Source of the DNA: Humidesulfovibrio mexicanus
Lineage (GTDB): Bacteria; Desulfobacterota; Desulfovibrionia; Desulfovibrionales; Desulfovibrionaceae
Assembly: GCF_900188225.1 (NCBI RefSeq)
Contig: NZ_FZOC01000007.1
Span: 62,001-126,000 of the forward strand
Direction of reading: 5' to 3'
Length of the DNA stretch: 64,000 nucleotides
Part shown: positions 45,243 through 52,420 of the stretch, piece after piece
Numbering within the stretch: the first letter of the stretch is position 1
Layout of the letters: each line of letters opens with the position of its first letter
Position numbers and translations under genes: made by a program
Notes under the pieces: model-generated
Database searches by the model: none
What the model was told of the DNA's origin: nothing
The model's input: the letters and a program-made list of their open reading frames with translations, nothing else

Positions 45243-45318
45243 GTCCCCATCGTCTAGTGGCCTAGGACACTGGCCTCTCACGCCGGCAACAGGGGTTCGA
45301 ACCCCCTTGGGGACGCCA
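45243..45318 (+). tRNA. tRNA-Glu (CUC)
   Basis: 76 nt with CCA encoded. Acceptor GTCCCCA/TGGGGAC, anticodon loop CCTCTCACG with CTC, T arm GGGGTTCGAACCCCC. It lies 15 bp after tRNA-Lys. The prophage integrase gene ends 14 bp downstream, so its 3' half is the probable attachment site. Confidence 0.97.
45285..45318. other. Probable prophage attachment site (tRNA-Glu 3' end)
   Basis: Tyrosine recombinases commonly integrate into the T-arm/3' end of a tRNA gene and lie next to the junction. The integrase here is convergent with tRNA-Glu and 14 bp away. The matching repeat at the other prophage end is outside the window, so the core cannot be delimited. Confidence 0.4.
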
Positions 45319-45332
45319 GCAAATCCACATGG

Positions 45333-46508
45333 TTACAGCCCCGTAGCCATTGTTTCAGCCAGCGGATACACTGGCGGATATCCAGAGCCCTCGGAAGTAA
45401 CGATTCCGAGGGCTCTGCCGTTCTGGGCGAAGGGGATAACCTTCGCCTGTCCTCTGCCTCTCGTGGCCGCTTCCTGAAGCCGGTCCAGGTCGCAGCCGAG
45501 ACTCTTCAAGTAGCGCTCCGTGGTGGACGCGCTTTCATGGCGCAGCCACTTCTGGATCTCGTGCACAAGGGCGCCGCCCTTGTAGAGCATGACCGCCCGT
45601 AAGTGCCGGATGGAGTGGAAGCCAAACGGCCGCACCTCGGCCCGCTTGCACAGCTTGCGCATGACGTGCTGGCGGTACAGGAAGCGGCCGCCGGGGTTGT
45701 GGTTCGGACTCGGGCTGTCGTCCAGGCAGGTGAAGACGTACTCGGCGCTTTTGTACGGCCGCGCGTCCCACCACCAGACAAGGGCCTGACGCAGCTCCGG
45801 CAGGATGGGAAGTGGGTCAACCCTCCAGGATGAGCCGCGGGTCTTCCGCGTCCGCAGGAGCAAGACATTCGCCTTGAAGTCGACATCCGCCCAGGTGAGG
45901 CGGAAGAGCTCGTCCCGTCGGGCCGCAGTGTACAGGTAGGCCATCAGCATCACGCGGTCCTGCCCTTCGGTTTTCTCCAAGACCTTCCAGAACTCCTCTT
46001 CGGTGGGCACATGACGCGGGTTGCGCTCCTCCGGGAACCTGTCCACGTCCAGGAACGGATTGCCCGTTTTCGGGAAGCCGTCCATGAACTTTCGGCCCCA
46101 GGTCCAGCCCGCAGCCAGGTTCTTGCGGTCGCGGTTGGCCGAATAGCCCGAGCGGGCTTTGCACTGGCCACTCAGGAAGCCCAGGGCCACCCCTGGCGTG
46201 ATCTTGGTCACGTCCAGGTCCCCCAGGGCCTTGATGAGCCGGGTCATGGCCGTCCGCTTTTCGTCGAAGGTGCTATCGGAGAAGCGCACTTGCACATCCT
46301 CCAAATAGGCCAGGGTCCAGTCCGAGAGCTTCAGCACGGGCGTGCTTACCTGTTGCACAGCCTCGCGCTTCCACGTCTCTTCCCACAGCACGGCCTTGCG
46401 GTGCTCTTTTGCCCCGCTCCCGAACCACTTGCTGGCCACGATCTTCCCGCTGACCTTCACAACGGCGCGCCACCTCTTGGTTCCACGGCGTGTGGTCTCT
46501 GTTGGCAT
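45333..46508 (-). CDS. int: Phage tyrosine-recombinase integrase
   Basis: 391 aa. An N-terminal arm-binding part, a SAM-like core-binding domain (about 60-150) and a catalytic domain with arginine in YTAARRDELFRLTW (near 205), HSIRHLR (near 320) and the nucleophile tyrosine in SASTTERYLKSL. It inserts and excises the prophage at tRNA-Glu. GAGGAG precedes ATG 46508. It is the last gene of the early operon, and its start overlaps the preceding HTH gene. Confidence 0.93.
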   Translation of the reverse strand: MPTETTRRGTKRWRAVVKVSGKIVASKWFGSGAKEHRKAVLWEETWKREAVQQVSTPVLKLSDWTLAYLEDVQVRFSDSTFDEKRTAMTRLIKALGDLDVTKITPGVALGFLSGQCKARSGYSANRDRKNLAAGWTWGRKFMDGFPKTGNPFLDVDRFPEERNPRHVPTEEEFWKVLEKTEGQDRVMLMAYLYTAARRDELFRLTWADVDFKANVLLLRTRKTRGSSWRVDPLPILPELRQALVWWWDARPYKSAEYVFTCLDDSPSPNHNPGGRFLYRQHVMRKLCKRAEVRPFGFHSIRHLRAVMLYKGGALVHEIQKWLRHESASTTERYLKSLGCDLDRLQEAATRGRGQAKVIPFAQNGRALGIVTSEGSGYPPVYPLAETMATGL

Positions 46509-46704
46509 CGATGAATCTCCTCATTCGGTTTTCAAAGAACCGCCAGCGTCCCGGAGCAACCTCCACGCCGCCAAGTGAGCCACCATATTTCTTCACAGTG
46601 CGCACGTCCACACCCAGGAACGCGGCCACGGCCTGTGGGGTCATGGGCTCGCCATACTCGAGCTGGAGCCGCCGCACGGCGTCGATGCTTGCCTTTTCGT
46701 TCAT
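46273..46704 (-). CDS. Helix-turn-helix protein, possible excisionase
   Basis: 143 aa if the frame is used to its stop. Residues 1-65 form a MerR/excisionase-like HTH (EPMTPQAVAAFLGVDVRTVKKYGG, then a wing and RRFIDANR). ATG overlaps the ThiF stop as ATGA. The last 78 codons overlap the integrase start by 236 bp and look like low-complexity basic sequence, so only the N-terminal half may be meaningful. Its place just before int suits a directionality factor. Confidence 0.55.
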   Translation of the reverse strand: MNEKASIDAVRRLQLEYGEPMTPQAVAAFLGVDVRTVKKYGGSLGGVEVAPGRWRFFENRMRRFIDANRDHTPWNQEVARRCEGQREDRGQQVVRERGKRAPQGRAVGRDVEARGCATGKHARAEALGLDPGLFGGCASALLR

Positions 46705-47549
46705 GCCCTTCCCTCCCAACCCATGCGCCGCCAGGTCTCGGGGTCGATGCGCAGGGGCGTTGCCAAACACTGCTCCAGGTTGAGGAACAGACCGTGGTGC
46801 TCGATGTGGCCCTGGTGGACCAGCCGCCAAAGCAGCGATAGGCCGAAGTCGGCCAGGGTCACGTTCATGTACAGATCCTGCTTGGCCAGGGCCTCGGCCA
46901 TGCCGCAGGAAGGTTCGGAGTCGTCGTCCTGGGTCGCTATGTCCGGGTACAGGTCCAACACCGTGGGCAGTTCCTGCGCCGCTGTCTCGCGCCCCTCGCA
47001 CTCGTCCACGAACTCGGTCAGCGTCACGGACCTGGCCAGCGTCTCCACCTTGCCGTTGGTGCCGAGAACCACCTGGCCGGTGGACCGGGAGTTGCCGAAG
47101 TCGAGCCAATAGCTCGCGTCCTTGAGCCACCCCTTGAAGGCGTGGCCGATTTTATGGCGCGCCCGGCCGGAGTCCACGCACCCCACCACCATGTCGAGCA
47201 GGCCATGCCGCTGCCAGGCCAAGCCATCGGGCTTGCCGGAGCCGATGGCCACGGGCAGGGCCTCCCAGTCTAGGGCGAAAAAACGGTTGATGCGCGTCAC
47301 CAGCACGCTGACCTTGTGCTGGCCAACGTCTCCGGGCGAAAAGGACTGCCGCCCCACGTTTGAGGGGCTCACGCGGTCATGGTCGGCCACCACCACAAAC
47401 AGGCCCGGCCGACCCAGGGCGCGCAGGGCGTGGTCCATTCTGGCCAGCCCGTTGAGCACCTGGCTGCCCGTGCCACCCGCGCCGACAAGCAAGACGCCCA
47501 CGCGGTGCGGGGCGTTGGCCGAAAGAGCCTTCGAGGCGTAGTGCCGCAT
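46701..47549 (-). CDS. PRTRC-system ThiF (E1-like adenylating) protein
   Basis: 282 aa. Rossmann loop VGAGGTGSQ (residues 22-30), ADHDRVSPSNVGRQSF (55-70) with the aspartate and Asn-x2-Arg-Gln typical of ThiF/E1 ATP sites, GCVDSGRARHKI (123-134) and SEPSCGMAEALAKQDLYMN (211-229), in which Cys215 occupies a position that is a conserved cysteine in PRTRC ThiF proteins. E1-like enzymes activate the C-terminal glycine of a ubiquitin-like partner. The start 2 bp after PRTRC-B and the co-linear C protein make those the expected partners. Confidence 0.85.
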   Translation of the reverse strand: MRHYASKALSANAPHRVGVLLVGAGGTGSQVLNGLARMDHALRALGRPGLFVVVADHDRVSPSNVGRQSFSPGDVGQHKVSVLVTRINRFFALDWEALPVAIGSGKPDGLAWQRHGLLDMVVGCVDSGRARHKIGHAFKGWLKDASYWLDFGNSRSTGQVVLGTNGKVETLARSVTLTEFVDECEGRETAAQELPTVLDLYPDIATQDDDSEPSCGMAEALAKQDLYMNVTLADFGLSLLWRLVHQGHIEHHGLFLNLEQCLATPLRIDPETWRRMGWEGRA

Positions 47550-47551
47550 CG

Positions 47552-48292
47552 CTAAAACCCCTCCTGTTGCAGGTAGCCGCCAAGAGTCACGCCCACGGGC
47601 ACCAGCCGGGCTAAGGGGAACTTGCCCTTGCCCCCGACCAGCGTCTCCCATAGAGGCTTGAGCGAACCGCCCTTGACCCGAGCCTCTCCGCCCAAGTGCG
47701 CGCAGAACTCCGAGTTCCAGAACGCTCTCTCGGCCTCCTCGATGCGCCGCGCGGCCGTTCCCTCGCGCTCAAAGCGCGCCGAGCCCATGCACATGCGGCC
47801 GTCCTGGAAGCAGTTCCAGAGGGGGAGCTGAAAAAGCGGCGCCTTGGCCAGCGGCCGCTTCGCGCCGGTCTTGAGGGCGAAGACAAGAAGGCTGGCACCC
47901 TTGAGCGCGAAGAACAGCGCCGGAACGTGGGCCGTGCCCGAAGGCAAGCCGATGTCCGCCGCAAGGCGCAGGTGGTGCCGCCCGGCCGGAACCCACCACG
48001 CCAGATCCCCGGAAGGCGCGGCGGCCAGGATGCGCTCGGGCAGCATGCCGTGCCCCACCGCACGGGTTTCCTCGTCCAGCGCCTTGGCCAGCCTCCGGGC
48101 GGCGCGCAGCGACAAGGGTTTGCCCGCCAGCAGCACGGGCTTTCCGCGCGAGACGGCCACCGCGTGAGTTTCCACATAGATCCCGCCGGAACGTCGTCCG
48201 CCGAGGGTGTGGACGCCAAGGTGCTCCGGCTCCCCCTGGACGTAGACGGCCAGCATCTGCCGCAGTGCGTAGTCACTATCGGGGATCGTCAT
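47552..48292 (-). CDS. PRTRC-system protein B (E2-like)
   Basis: 246 aa. It shows GGIYVETHAVAVSRG, then ALFFALKGASLLVFAL and PLWNCFQDGRMCMGSARF. Cys168 in GRMCMG is placed like the active-site cysteine of E2-type folds (xVCxG); Cys161 is a second candidate. PRTRC-B belongs to the family Pfam names prokaryotic E2 family D, as I recall it. It overlaps the end of PRTRC-F by 17 bp. E2 activity is inferred; no enzyme of this family is known to me to be fully characterised. Confidence 0.82.
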   Translation of the reverse strand: MTIPDSDYALRQMLAVYVQGEPEHLGVHTLGGRRSGGIYVETHAVAVSRGKPVLLAGKPLSLRAARRLAKALDEETRAVGHGMLPERILAAAPSGDLAWWVPAGRHHLRLAADIGLPSGTAHVPALFFALKGASLLVFALKTGAKRPLAKAPLFQLPLWNCFQDGRMCMGSARFEREGTAARRIEEAERAFWNSEFCAHLGGEARVKGGSLKPLWETLVGGKGKFPLARLVPVGVTLGGYLQQEGF

Positions 48293-49355
48293 CTATCACT
48301 CCGCAAGCCTGCTCGGCCAAGGTGTTGAAGCCTTCCAGGGCCAGGGCCAGGGCGCGCAGGCCGACCGAGCGGGTAAGAGCCTTCGCGCGGAGTTCCTCCA
48401 GACCGTTCGGCCGGGTCCTGCGGAGCTTGCCGCCGATGGAGGGCAGCATGAAGCCGACGTTGTTCAGCTGGTCGTTGAACGCTTCGGTGCTGAGATCGAG
48501 AAAGCGCGGGGAACACCAGTGGAGCGAGAACAAGGAAATAAAAAGCTCGCCGTCGAAGTCGCCGCTCTCGATCGACTCCTGGTCCACCAGCTTCCAGAGC
48601 GGACCGAGATCGCGCATCGCTGTCAGGATCAGCCGCCCCCAGGCCACCCACTCCGGCCCCACGGCGGCGCGGCGCACCCGACCCTCGAAGCGGCGGGCAA
48701 GGTCCTTGCGCGCCGCCCGCCCGCGCACGCCGCCCAGCACCTGTAGGGCCACATCGCGCAGCTCTTCCGCCTCGCTGTCGCGCACCCCCACCTGCACAGG
48801 CCCTTCGTCCTCGTCCGCGCCGCCATCGCCATAGCCCGCGCAACATTCCTCGAACCAGTCCGTCCACCGATCGAAGGAATCCACTCCAAGGCTGGTCAGC
48901 AGGCCCAAGCCATCGGAAGCATAGTCCCACAGCCCGCGCGAAAAGCCGCGCAGCCGAGGCAGGTGGCGCAGGTCCGCCCAATACAGCTTGAGGTCCTCGG
49001 GGATGGCGTCCTGCAGGCAGACTTCAGCAAAGACAAAGAAGCCGCGCTCATCCTGGCCAATGGTCACGGCTGGGCAGTCGGGGGCGCAGGAAAGAACCTG
49101 TCTGTAGTAACGCCAGCAGAATGTGAGTACCTCAATGGACGACTCCTGGCCGGTCCAGTCCCGTTTGGCCTCAGGAATCCGCCAGTCTCCCAATTCCACC
49201 TGCTTCTTGAACAAAGGCCAGAGGTCCAGAAGCGCCCGGTCAGGGTCTCCCGGGAACGAACTGAGGCCTTGCCGGCACTCCACCTCATGCCACGGACGCA
49301 TCAGAGGCAGGGAAGAAATGTTCGGCAGGGTCAGACCAGAGGCGAGAGCAGGCAT
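48276..49355 (-). CDS. PRTRC-system protein F
   Basis: 359 aa, largely helical, no known catalytic motif. Segments such as YRQVLSCAPDCPAVTIG, FNDQLNNVGFMLPSIGGKLRR and SVGLRALALALEGFNTLAE match the PRTRC-F pattern. Function unknown; always found with C, B and ThiF. It overlaps the preceding small gene by 25 bp and PRTRC-B by 17 bp. Confidence 0.72.
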   Translation of the reverse strand: MPALASGLTLPNISSLPLMRPWHEVECRQGLSSFPGDPDRALLDLWPLFKKQVELGDWRIPEAKRDWTGQESSIEVLTFCWRYYRQVLSCAPDCPAVTIGQDERGFFVFAEVCLQDAIPEDLKLYWADLRHLPRLRGFSRGLWDYASDGLGLLTSLGVDSFDRWTDWFEECCAGYGDGGADEDEGPVQVGVRDSEAEELRDVALQVLGGVRGRAARKDLARRFEGRVRRAAVGPEWVAWGRLILTAMRDLGPLWKLVDQESIESGDFDGELFISLFSLHWCSPRFLDLSTEAFNDQLNNVGFMLPSIGGKLRRTRPNGLEELRAKALTRSVGLRALALALEGFNTLAEQACGVIDDDPR

Positions 49356-49567
49356 CGCGGCGTCTCCATGGCTTTGGGCAGCTCCACGCCGCGCATGTGC
49401 GCGGCTGCGCCCTTGGATTCTTCGAGCAGCGCCGCGAAGGCCCTGTGCGCGCGCATGGGGCGCGTCTCCGCGCCCGGAGCCGAAGGGTGGCTCTCAGGCT
49501 GCGCGCCGCGCGCGCCCCGCTTGGGCGCTGCGCGGCGCAACCTCTTAATGTACTCCGCCGTGGTCAT
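49331..49567 (-). CDS. Small basic protein (78 aa) within the PRTRC operon
   Basis: ATG overlaps the PRTRC-C stop as ATGA and the 3' end overlaps PRTRC-F, so it is translationally coupled to both. It is Arg/Ala-rich with the start MTTAEYIKRLRRAAPKRG. I know no relatives. It may be a phage-specific insert in the cassette. Confidence 0.5.
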   Translation of the reverse strand: MTTAEYIKRLRRAAPKRGARGAQPESHPSAPGAETRPMRAHRAFAALLEESKGAAAHMRGVELPKAMETPRCLLSPLV

Positions 49568-49788
49568 CCCTTGACTCCGACGCTGCCGGTGAAAACGTAG
49601 ACCTGTTTGCCGTCCTTAACCTCCGGTCCTTCGACGCCGGCGCTGGCCAGCTCGGGGTAGACCTGGGCGTAATGGGCGCGGACCTCCTCCGGGCTCATGC
49701 CCGTGCCGGGGTCAGTCAAGACGCGCTCATTGCCCTTGCCCTGGCGGGCCACAAACTCACGCGGGAGAGCTTTGACTTCAAGCGCCAT
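49564..49788 (-). CDS. PRTRC-system protein C (ubiquitin-like)
   Basis: 74 aa, the length of ubiquitin. It begins MALEVKALPREF, has SPEEVRAHYAQVYPELASA and VEGPEVKDGKQVYVF, and ends ...GSVGVKG, with glycine as the final residue. This is the PRTRC-C pattern, placed by Pfam with prokaryotic ubiquitin-like beta-grasp proteins as I recall. The terminal glycine fits activation by ThiF. GGAGGAAGAGG precedes ATG 49788, which lies inside the end of PRTRC-E (11-bp overlap). Confidence 0.85.
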   Translation of the reverse strand: MALEVKALPREFVARQGKGNERVLTDPGTGMSPEEVRAHYAQVYPELASAGVEGPEVKDGKQVYVFTGSVGVKG

Positions 49789-50302
49789 GATCCTCTTCCT
49801 CCTGCTGCGCAGTTTCGACCGCGGCGGTCGCCGTGCCACCCGTTTCCGCGCAGGCGCTGCACAAGTCCGGTTCGACCCACGAGCAGCCGCCCGAGCAGGC
49901 CTGGTCATCGGTGCAGCCGCACTTGCGGCACGTGCGCGCAGACTCGGCCGGGTCGCTGTCCATGGTCAGGAACGAGGCCTGCGGCGCCACGGGCTTGGGG
50001 TCGGGCTTGGGCTCCTTGGCCTTGCCGCCCTTCTTCCCCCCTTCCATGGAGGCCTTGGCCTGGGACAAGTTGCTTGCCAACGCGGCCACATCGGGAGCGT
50101 ATGCCAGCACGGCGTCCAGAAACCCGGCTTCCAGTTCGGCCACCGGGCCACTCACGGACAAGGGGGTGAGCTTGGGCTCCTCACCCTTGCCCACGGGGAA
50201 CTCCGGCACCAGGACCACGGCCATGGTGTCCGCGCCGGTGCGGGTGAGGGCGAAGCGAACGCTGCCCTTGTCGGGAATCAGATCAAACAACTCCTTGAAC
50301 AT
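49778..50302 (-). CDS. PRTRC-system protein E with C-terminal zinc ribbon
   Basis: 174 aa. The start MFKELFDLIPDKG and the LEAGFLDAVLAYAPDVAALA region are those of PRTRC-E. A Lys/Pro-rich linker (about 95-115) leads to a C-terminal zinc ribbon CRKCGCTDDQACSGGCSW...LCSAC, a common phage module not usual in PRTRC-E as I know it. CTAGGAGG precedes ATG 50302, 8 bp after the clamp gene. Function unknown. Confidence 0.75.
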   Translation of the reverse strand: MFKELFDLIPDKGSVRFALTRTGADTMAVVLVPEFPVGKGEEPKLTPLSVSGPVAELEAGFLDAVLAYAPDVAALASNLSQAKASMEGGKKGGKAKEPKPDPKPVAPQASFLTMDSDPAESARTCRKCGCTDDQACSGGCSWVEPDLCSACAETGGTATAAVETAQQEEEDHGA

Positions 50303-50310
50303 GGTTCCTC

Positions 50311-51432
50311 CTAGTCTTTCATGATGAGCGGCATGAGGATCAACGCGTAGTCCCAATCCCCGTCATCCTGCCCGGTGATGAGGCACGGGCCTTTCTCGCC
50401 GCAAATATCCAGGCGCACGCGTTCGCTGGTGAGGTTGCGCAGCATGTCCGCGAGGGGCTTTACCGGCAGGGCCACACGCACGGGGTCGCCCTGGAAGTCC
50501 GACACGAGGGCTTCTTCGGCCTTGCCCTGGTCGGCCTGGGCCGAAAGCGCCACGCCATCGGCATCAGCGTTTGCGGTCAGCACCGCGCCGCTCATAACCT
50601 CGGTGGTGAACAGGGCAAGGCGGTCCAGGGCGGCGAGCAGGGCCTCGCGGCCAGCCTCCAGGCGCGAGGGCGCGGCCTCGGCCCTGGAAAGCAGCGCTCT
50701 GAACGAGGGGTAGCTCCAATCGCTGATGGGCAACGAGAACATTTCCTCCGCCGTGCGCAGATGCAGCCGCTTCGCGCCCACTGCGACCTGGACGCCGCCC
50801 GGAGGCAGCCAGCGCCGCAGCTCATCCACATAAGCCCAATGCAGCAGCAGGCCCGCGTCGGGCAGCAGAGAGCGCAACGTGGTGTCACGCACCAGGGTCC
50901 GCGCCAGCTGGTGGCCGTCGAGACCCACCATGGCCACTTCCTCGGACTTGGGGTCCGGGTCGATCTTGAGACAGGAAATGCCTTCCATGCCAGCATCGCG
51001 CCCGACGCAGAACAGCACGCGGTCAATGGCCTCGGCCAGCATCGCGCCATCCACGGCCAAGCCGCCCGCAGGCGGCTCCAGGGCAAGGCTCTCAGAGTCC
51101 CAGGCTGCTTCTGCGGCCAGGGTGTACTTGAGCTTTTCGCTCTTGAGCACGATGCTGCCGGCTTCGTCGGTCTGGAGGGTCAGGGGCCACGCCGGCAGGC
51201 GCTTGACCAGATTGTGCAGGAATTTGCCGCACACGGCGGTTTCGCCCGGCTCCTGCACCTCGGCCGGGACCTTGCCGCAGAACTCAATGCTGCCGTCGGT
51301 GGCCATGACCTTCAGCTCACCCTCGGCCGCGCTCAGGATCAGCGACCGGAACCCGGCCTGCCCTTTGCCGGATATGCGGGCCGCAGTGGCCAGCTGCGCC
51401 GCCAATGCGGCCTTCTCAATCTTGATCAACAT
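50311..51432 (-). CDS. DNA polymerase III beta-clamp (DnaN) homologue, phage-encoded
   Basis: 373 aa, the length of DnaN. Three repeated clamp domains are suggested (about 1-120, 121-245, 246-373): the start MLIKIEKAALAAQLATAARI, central VGLDGHQLARTLV, ending PCLITGQDDGDWDYALILMPL that matches the conserved DnaN C-terminus. A sliding clamp holds polymerases and repair factors on DNA. A phage copy beside a ubiquitin-like cassette is unusual. GAGGAGGGAG precedes ATG 51432. It may support phage replication with the host or a phage polymerase. Confidence 0.8.
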   Translation of the reverse strand: MLIKIEKAALAAQLATAARISGKGQAGFRSLILSAAEGELKVMATDGSIEFCGKVPAEVQEPGETAVCGKFLHNLVKRLPAWPLTLQTDEAGSIVLKSEKLKYTLAAEAAWDSESLALEPPAGGLAVDGAMLAEAIDRVLFCVGRDAGMEGISCLKIDPDPKSEEVAMVGLDGHQLARTLVRDTTLRSLLPDAGLLLHWAYVDELRRWLPPGGVQVAVGAKRLHLRTAEEMFSLPISDWSYPSFRALLSRAEAAPSRLEAGREALLAALDRLALFTTEVMSGAVLTANADADGVALSAQADQGKAEEALVSDFQGDPVRVALPVKPLADMLRNLTSERVRLDICGEKGPCLITGQDDGDWDYALILMPLIMKD

Positions 51433-51443
51433 GTTCTCCCTCC

Positions 51444-52103
51444 TCACATGCTGAATTCATGCGCGGCCAGCTCCGCGCTCACGTCGCGCAGCTGCGCGCG
51501 CAGGGCCTGGACCTCCCGCCTGGCCTCGGCCAGCTCGGTCAGGTCGGCAGACTTGGCCTGCACCAGGTCGTCAAGAGTCATGCGCGACACGCGCTGCGCC
51601 TCCGCCACTGCGGCCTCCAGGGCCTCCAGCCTGCGCAGAATCATGTTGACCGTGCCCTCGACGCGGGCGCGGCTGGCGTCGCGCAGAGGGTCGCCCTCGC
51701 CCGACAGAAGCCAGGGCAGAGAGACCCCGGCCGCGTGCAGGGCCAGCAACAGACGCACGGGAAGCGTGGTGCGCTTGAGCATGGCCGGGCGCACCGGAAC
51801 CGCGCCGTCCACCAGGCTGCCCGCCTCGATGTAGCGGCCGAGGATCTCCTTCATGTGCGACCGGGGGCCTTTGACGGTCAGGCGGCTGGCTGCGGGATCC
51901 TGTGCGGCCGGGCCATCCGGCAAGAGGAAGTGGCCCAGGAGCTGGCCCTTGACGCGGTGCATGGCCGCGCAGACCTCCGGCGCGGGCGAGCCGTCCCTGT
52001 CCTCGATGACGTGGCCGAGGTACCGGGCCATGTCTGCGGGCTGCACTCCGGCGGGCACACAGGCCGCGCGGAACACCAGGGCGATGAGCATGTCGTTACT
52101 CAT
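51444..52103 (-). CDS. Early-operon protein of unknown function (219 aa)
   Basis: Soluble, with a C-terminal coiled coil (about 150-215: LEALEAAVAEAQRVSRM..., AEARREVQALRAQL). GGAGGTG precedes ATG 52103. It overlaps the upstream gene by 4 bp (ATGA) and precedes the clamp gene by 11 bp. No family recognised; the position suggests replication or its regulation. Confidence 0.65.
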   Translation of the reverse strand: MSNDMLIALVFRAACVPAGVQPADMARYLGHVIEDRDGSPAPEVCAAMHRVKGQLLGHFLLPDGPAAQDPAASRLTVKGPRSHMKEILGRYIEAGSLVDGAVPVRPAMLKRTTLPVRLLLALHAAGVSLPWLLSGEGDPLRDASRARVEGTVNMILRRLEALEAAVAEAQRVSRMTLDDLVQAKSADLTELAEARREVQALRAQLRDVSAELAAHEFSM

Positions 52104-52420
52104 GAGGCACCTCCAGGAAGACGAAGCCTGCCCGGCCCCTGGGCCCAAGGGTTGTAGCTGCCGCCCGCAGCGCGCAGGGCCTGCAGCGCTGCGTCCAGGG
52201 CGCCGCTTCGGTGCGCCCACTCCAGGAAGTCCGCGTCGCGCAGCGCCGCGAGGATGGACGATTCGGCCAGATAAAGGCCGAGCGGGTGGCCGCAGGGCAA
52301 AGGCTCAGTGAACATCTGGCCCGGGGCCAAAAGGAAGATGGCCTCGCAGGCGTAGCAAACGCCGATGCGGGATTGGAGGCGCGTGGCCGACACGAGCGTG
52401 GTCGCGGGAAGGGCGGTCAT
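52100..52420 (-). CDS. Early-operon protein of unknown function (106 aa)
   Basis: A CYAC...PCGHPLG arrangement near residues 22-45 suggests a zinc site. The start overlaps the upstream gene by 4 bp. No family recognised. Confidence 0.6.
   Translation of the reverse strand: MTALPATTLVSATRLQSRIGVCYACEAIFLLAPGQMFTEPLPCGHPLGLYLAESSILAALRDADFLEWAHRSGALDAALQALRAAGGSYNPWAQGPGRLRLPGGAS

Noticed and set aside
45121-45318. Insertion sequence or integron at the tRNA pair
   Set aside because: No transposase or attC-like repeats; the tyrosine recombinase is a phage-type integrase with phage genes behind it.
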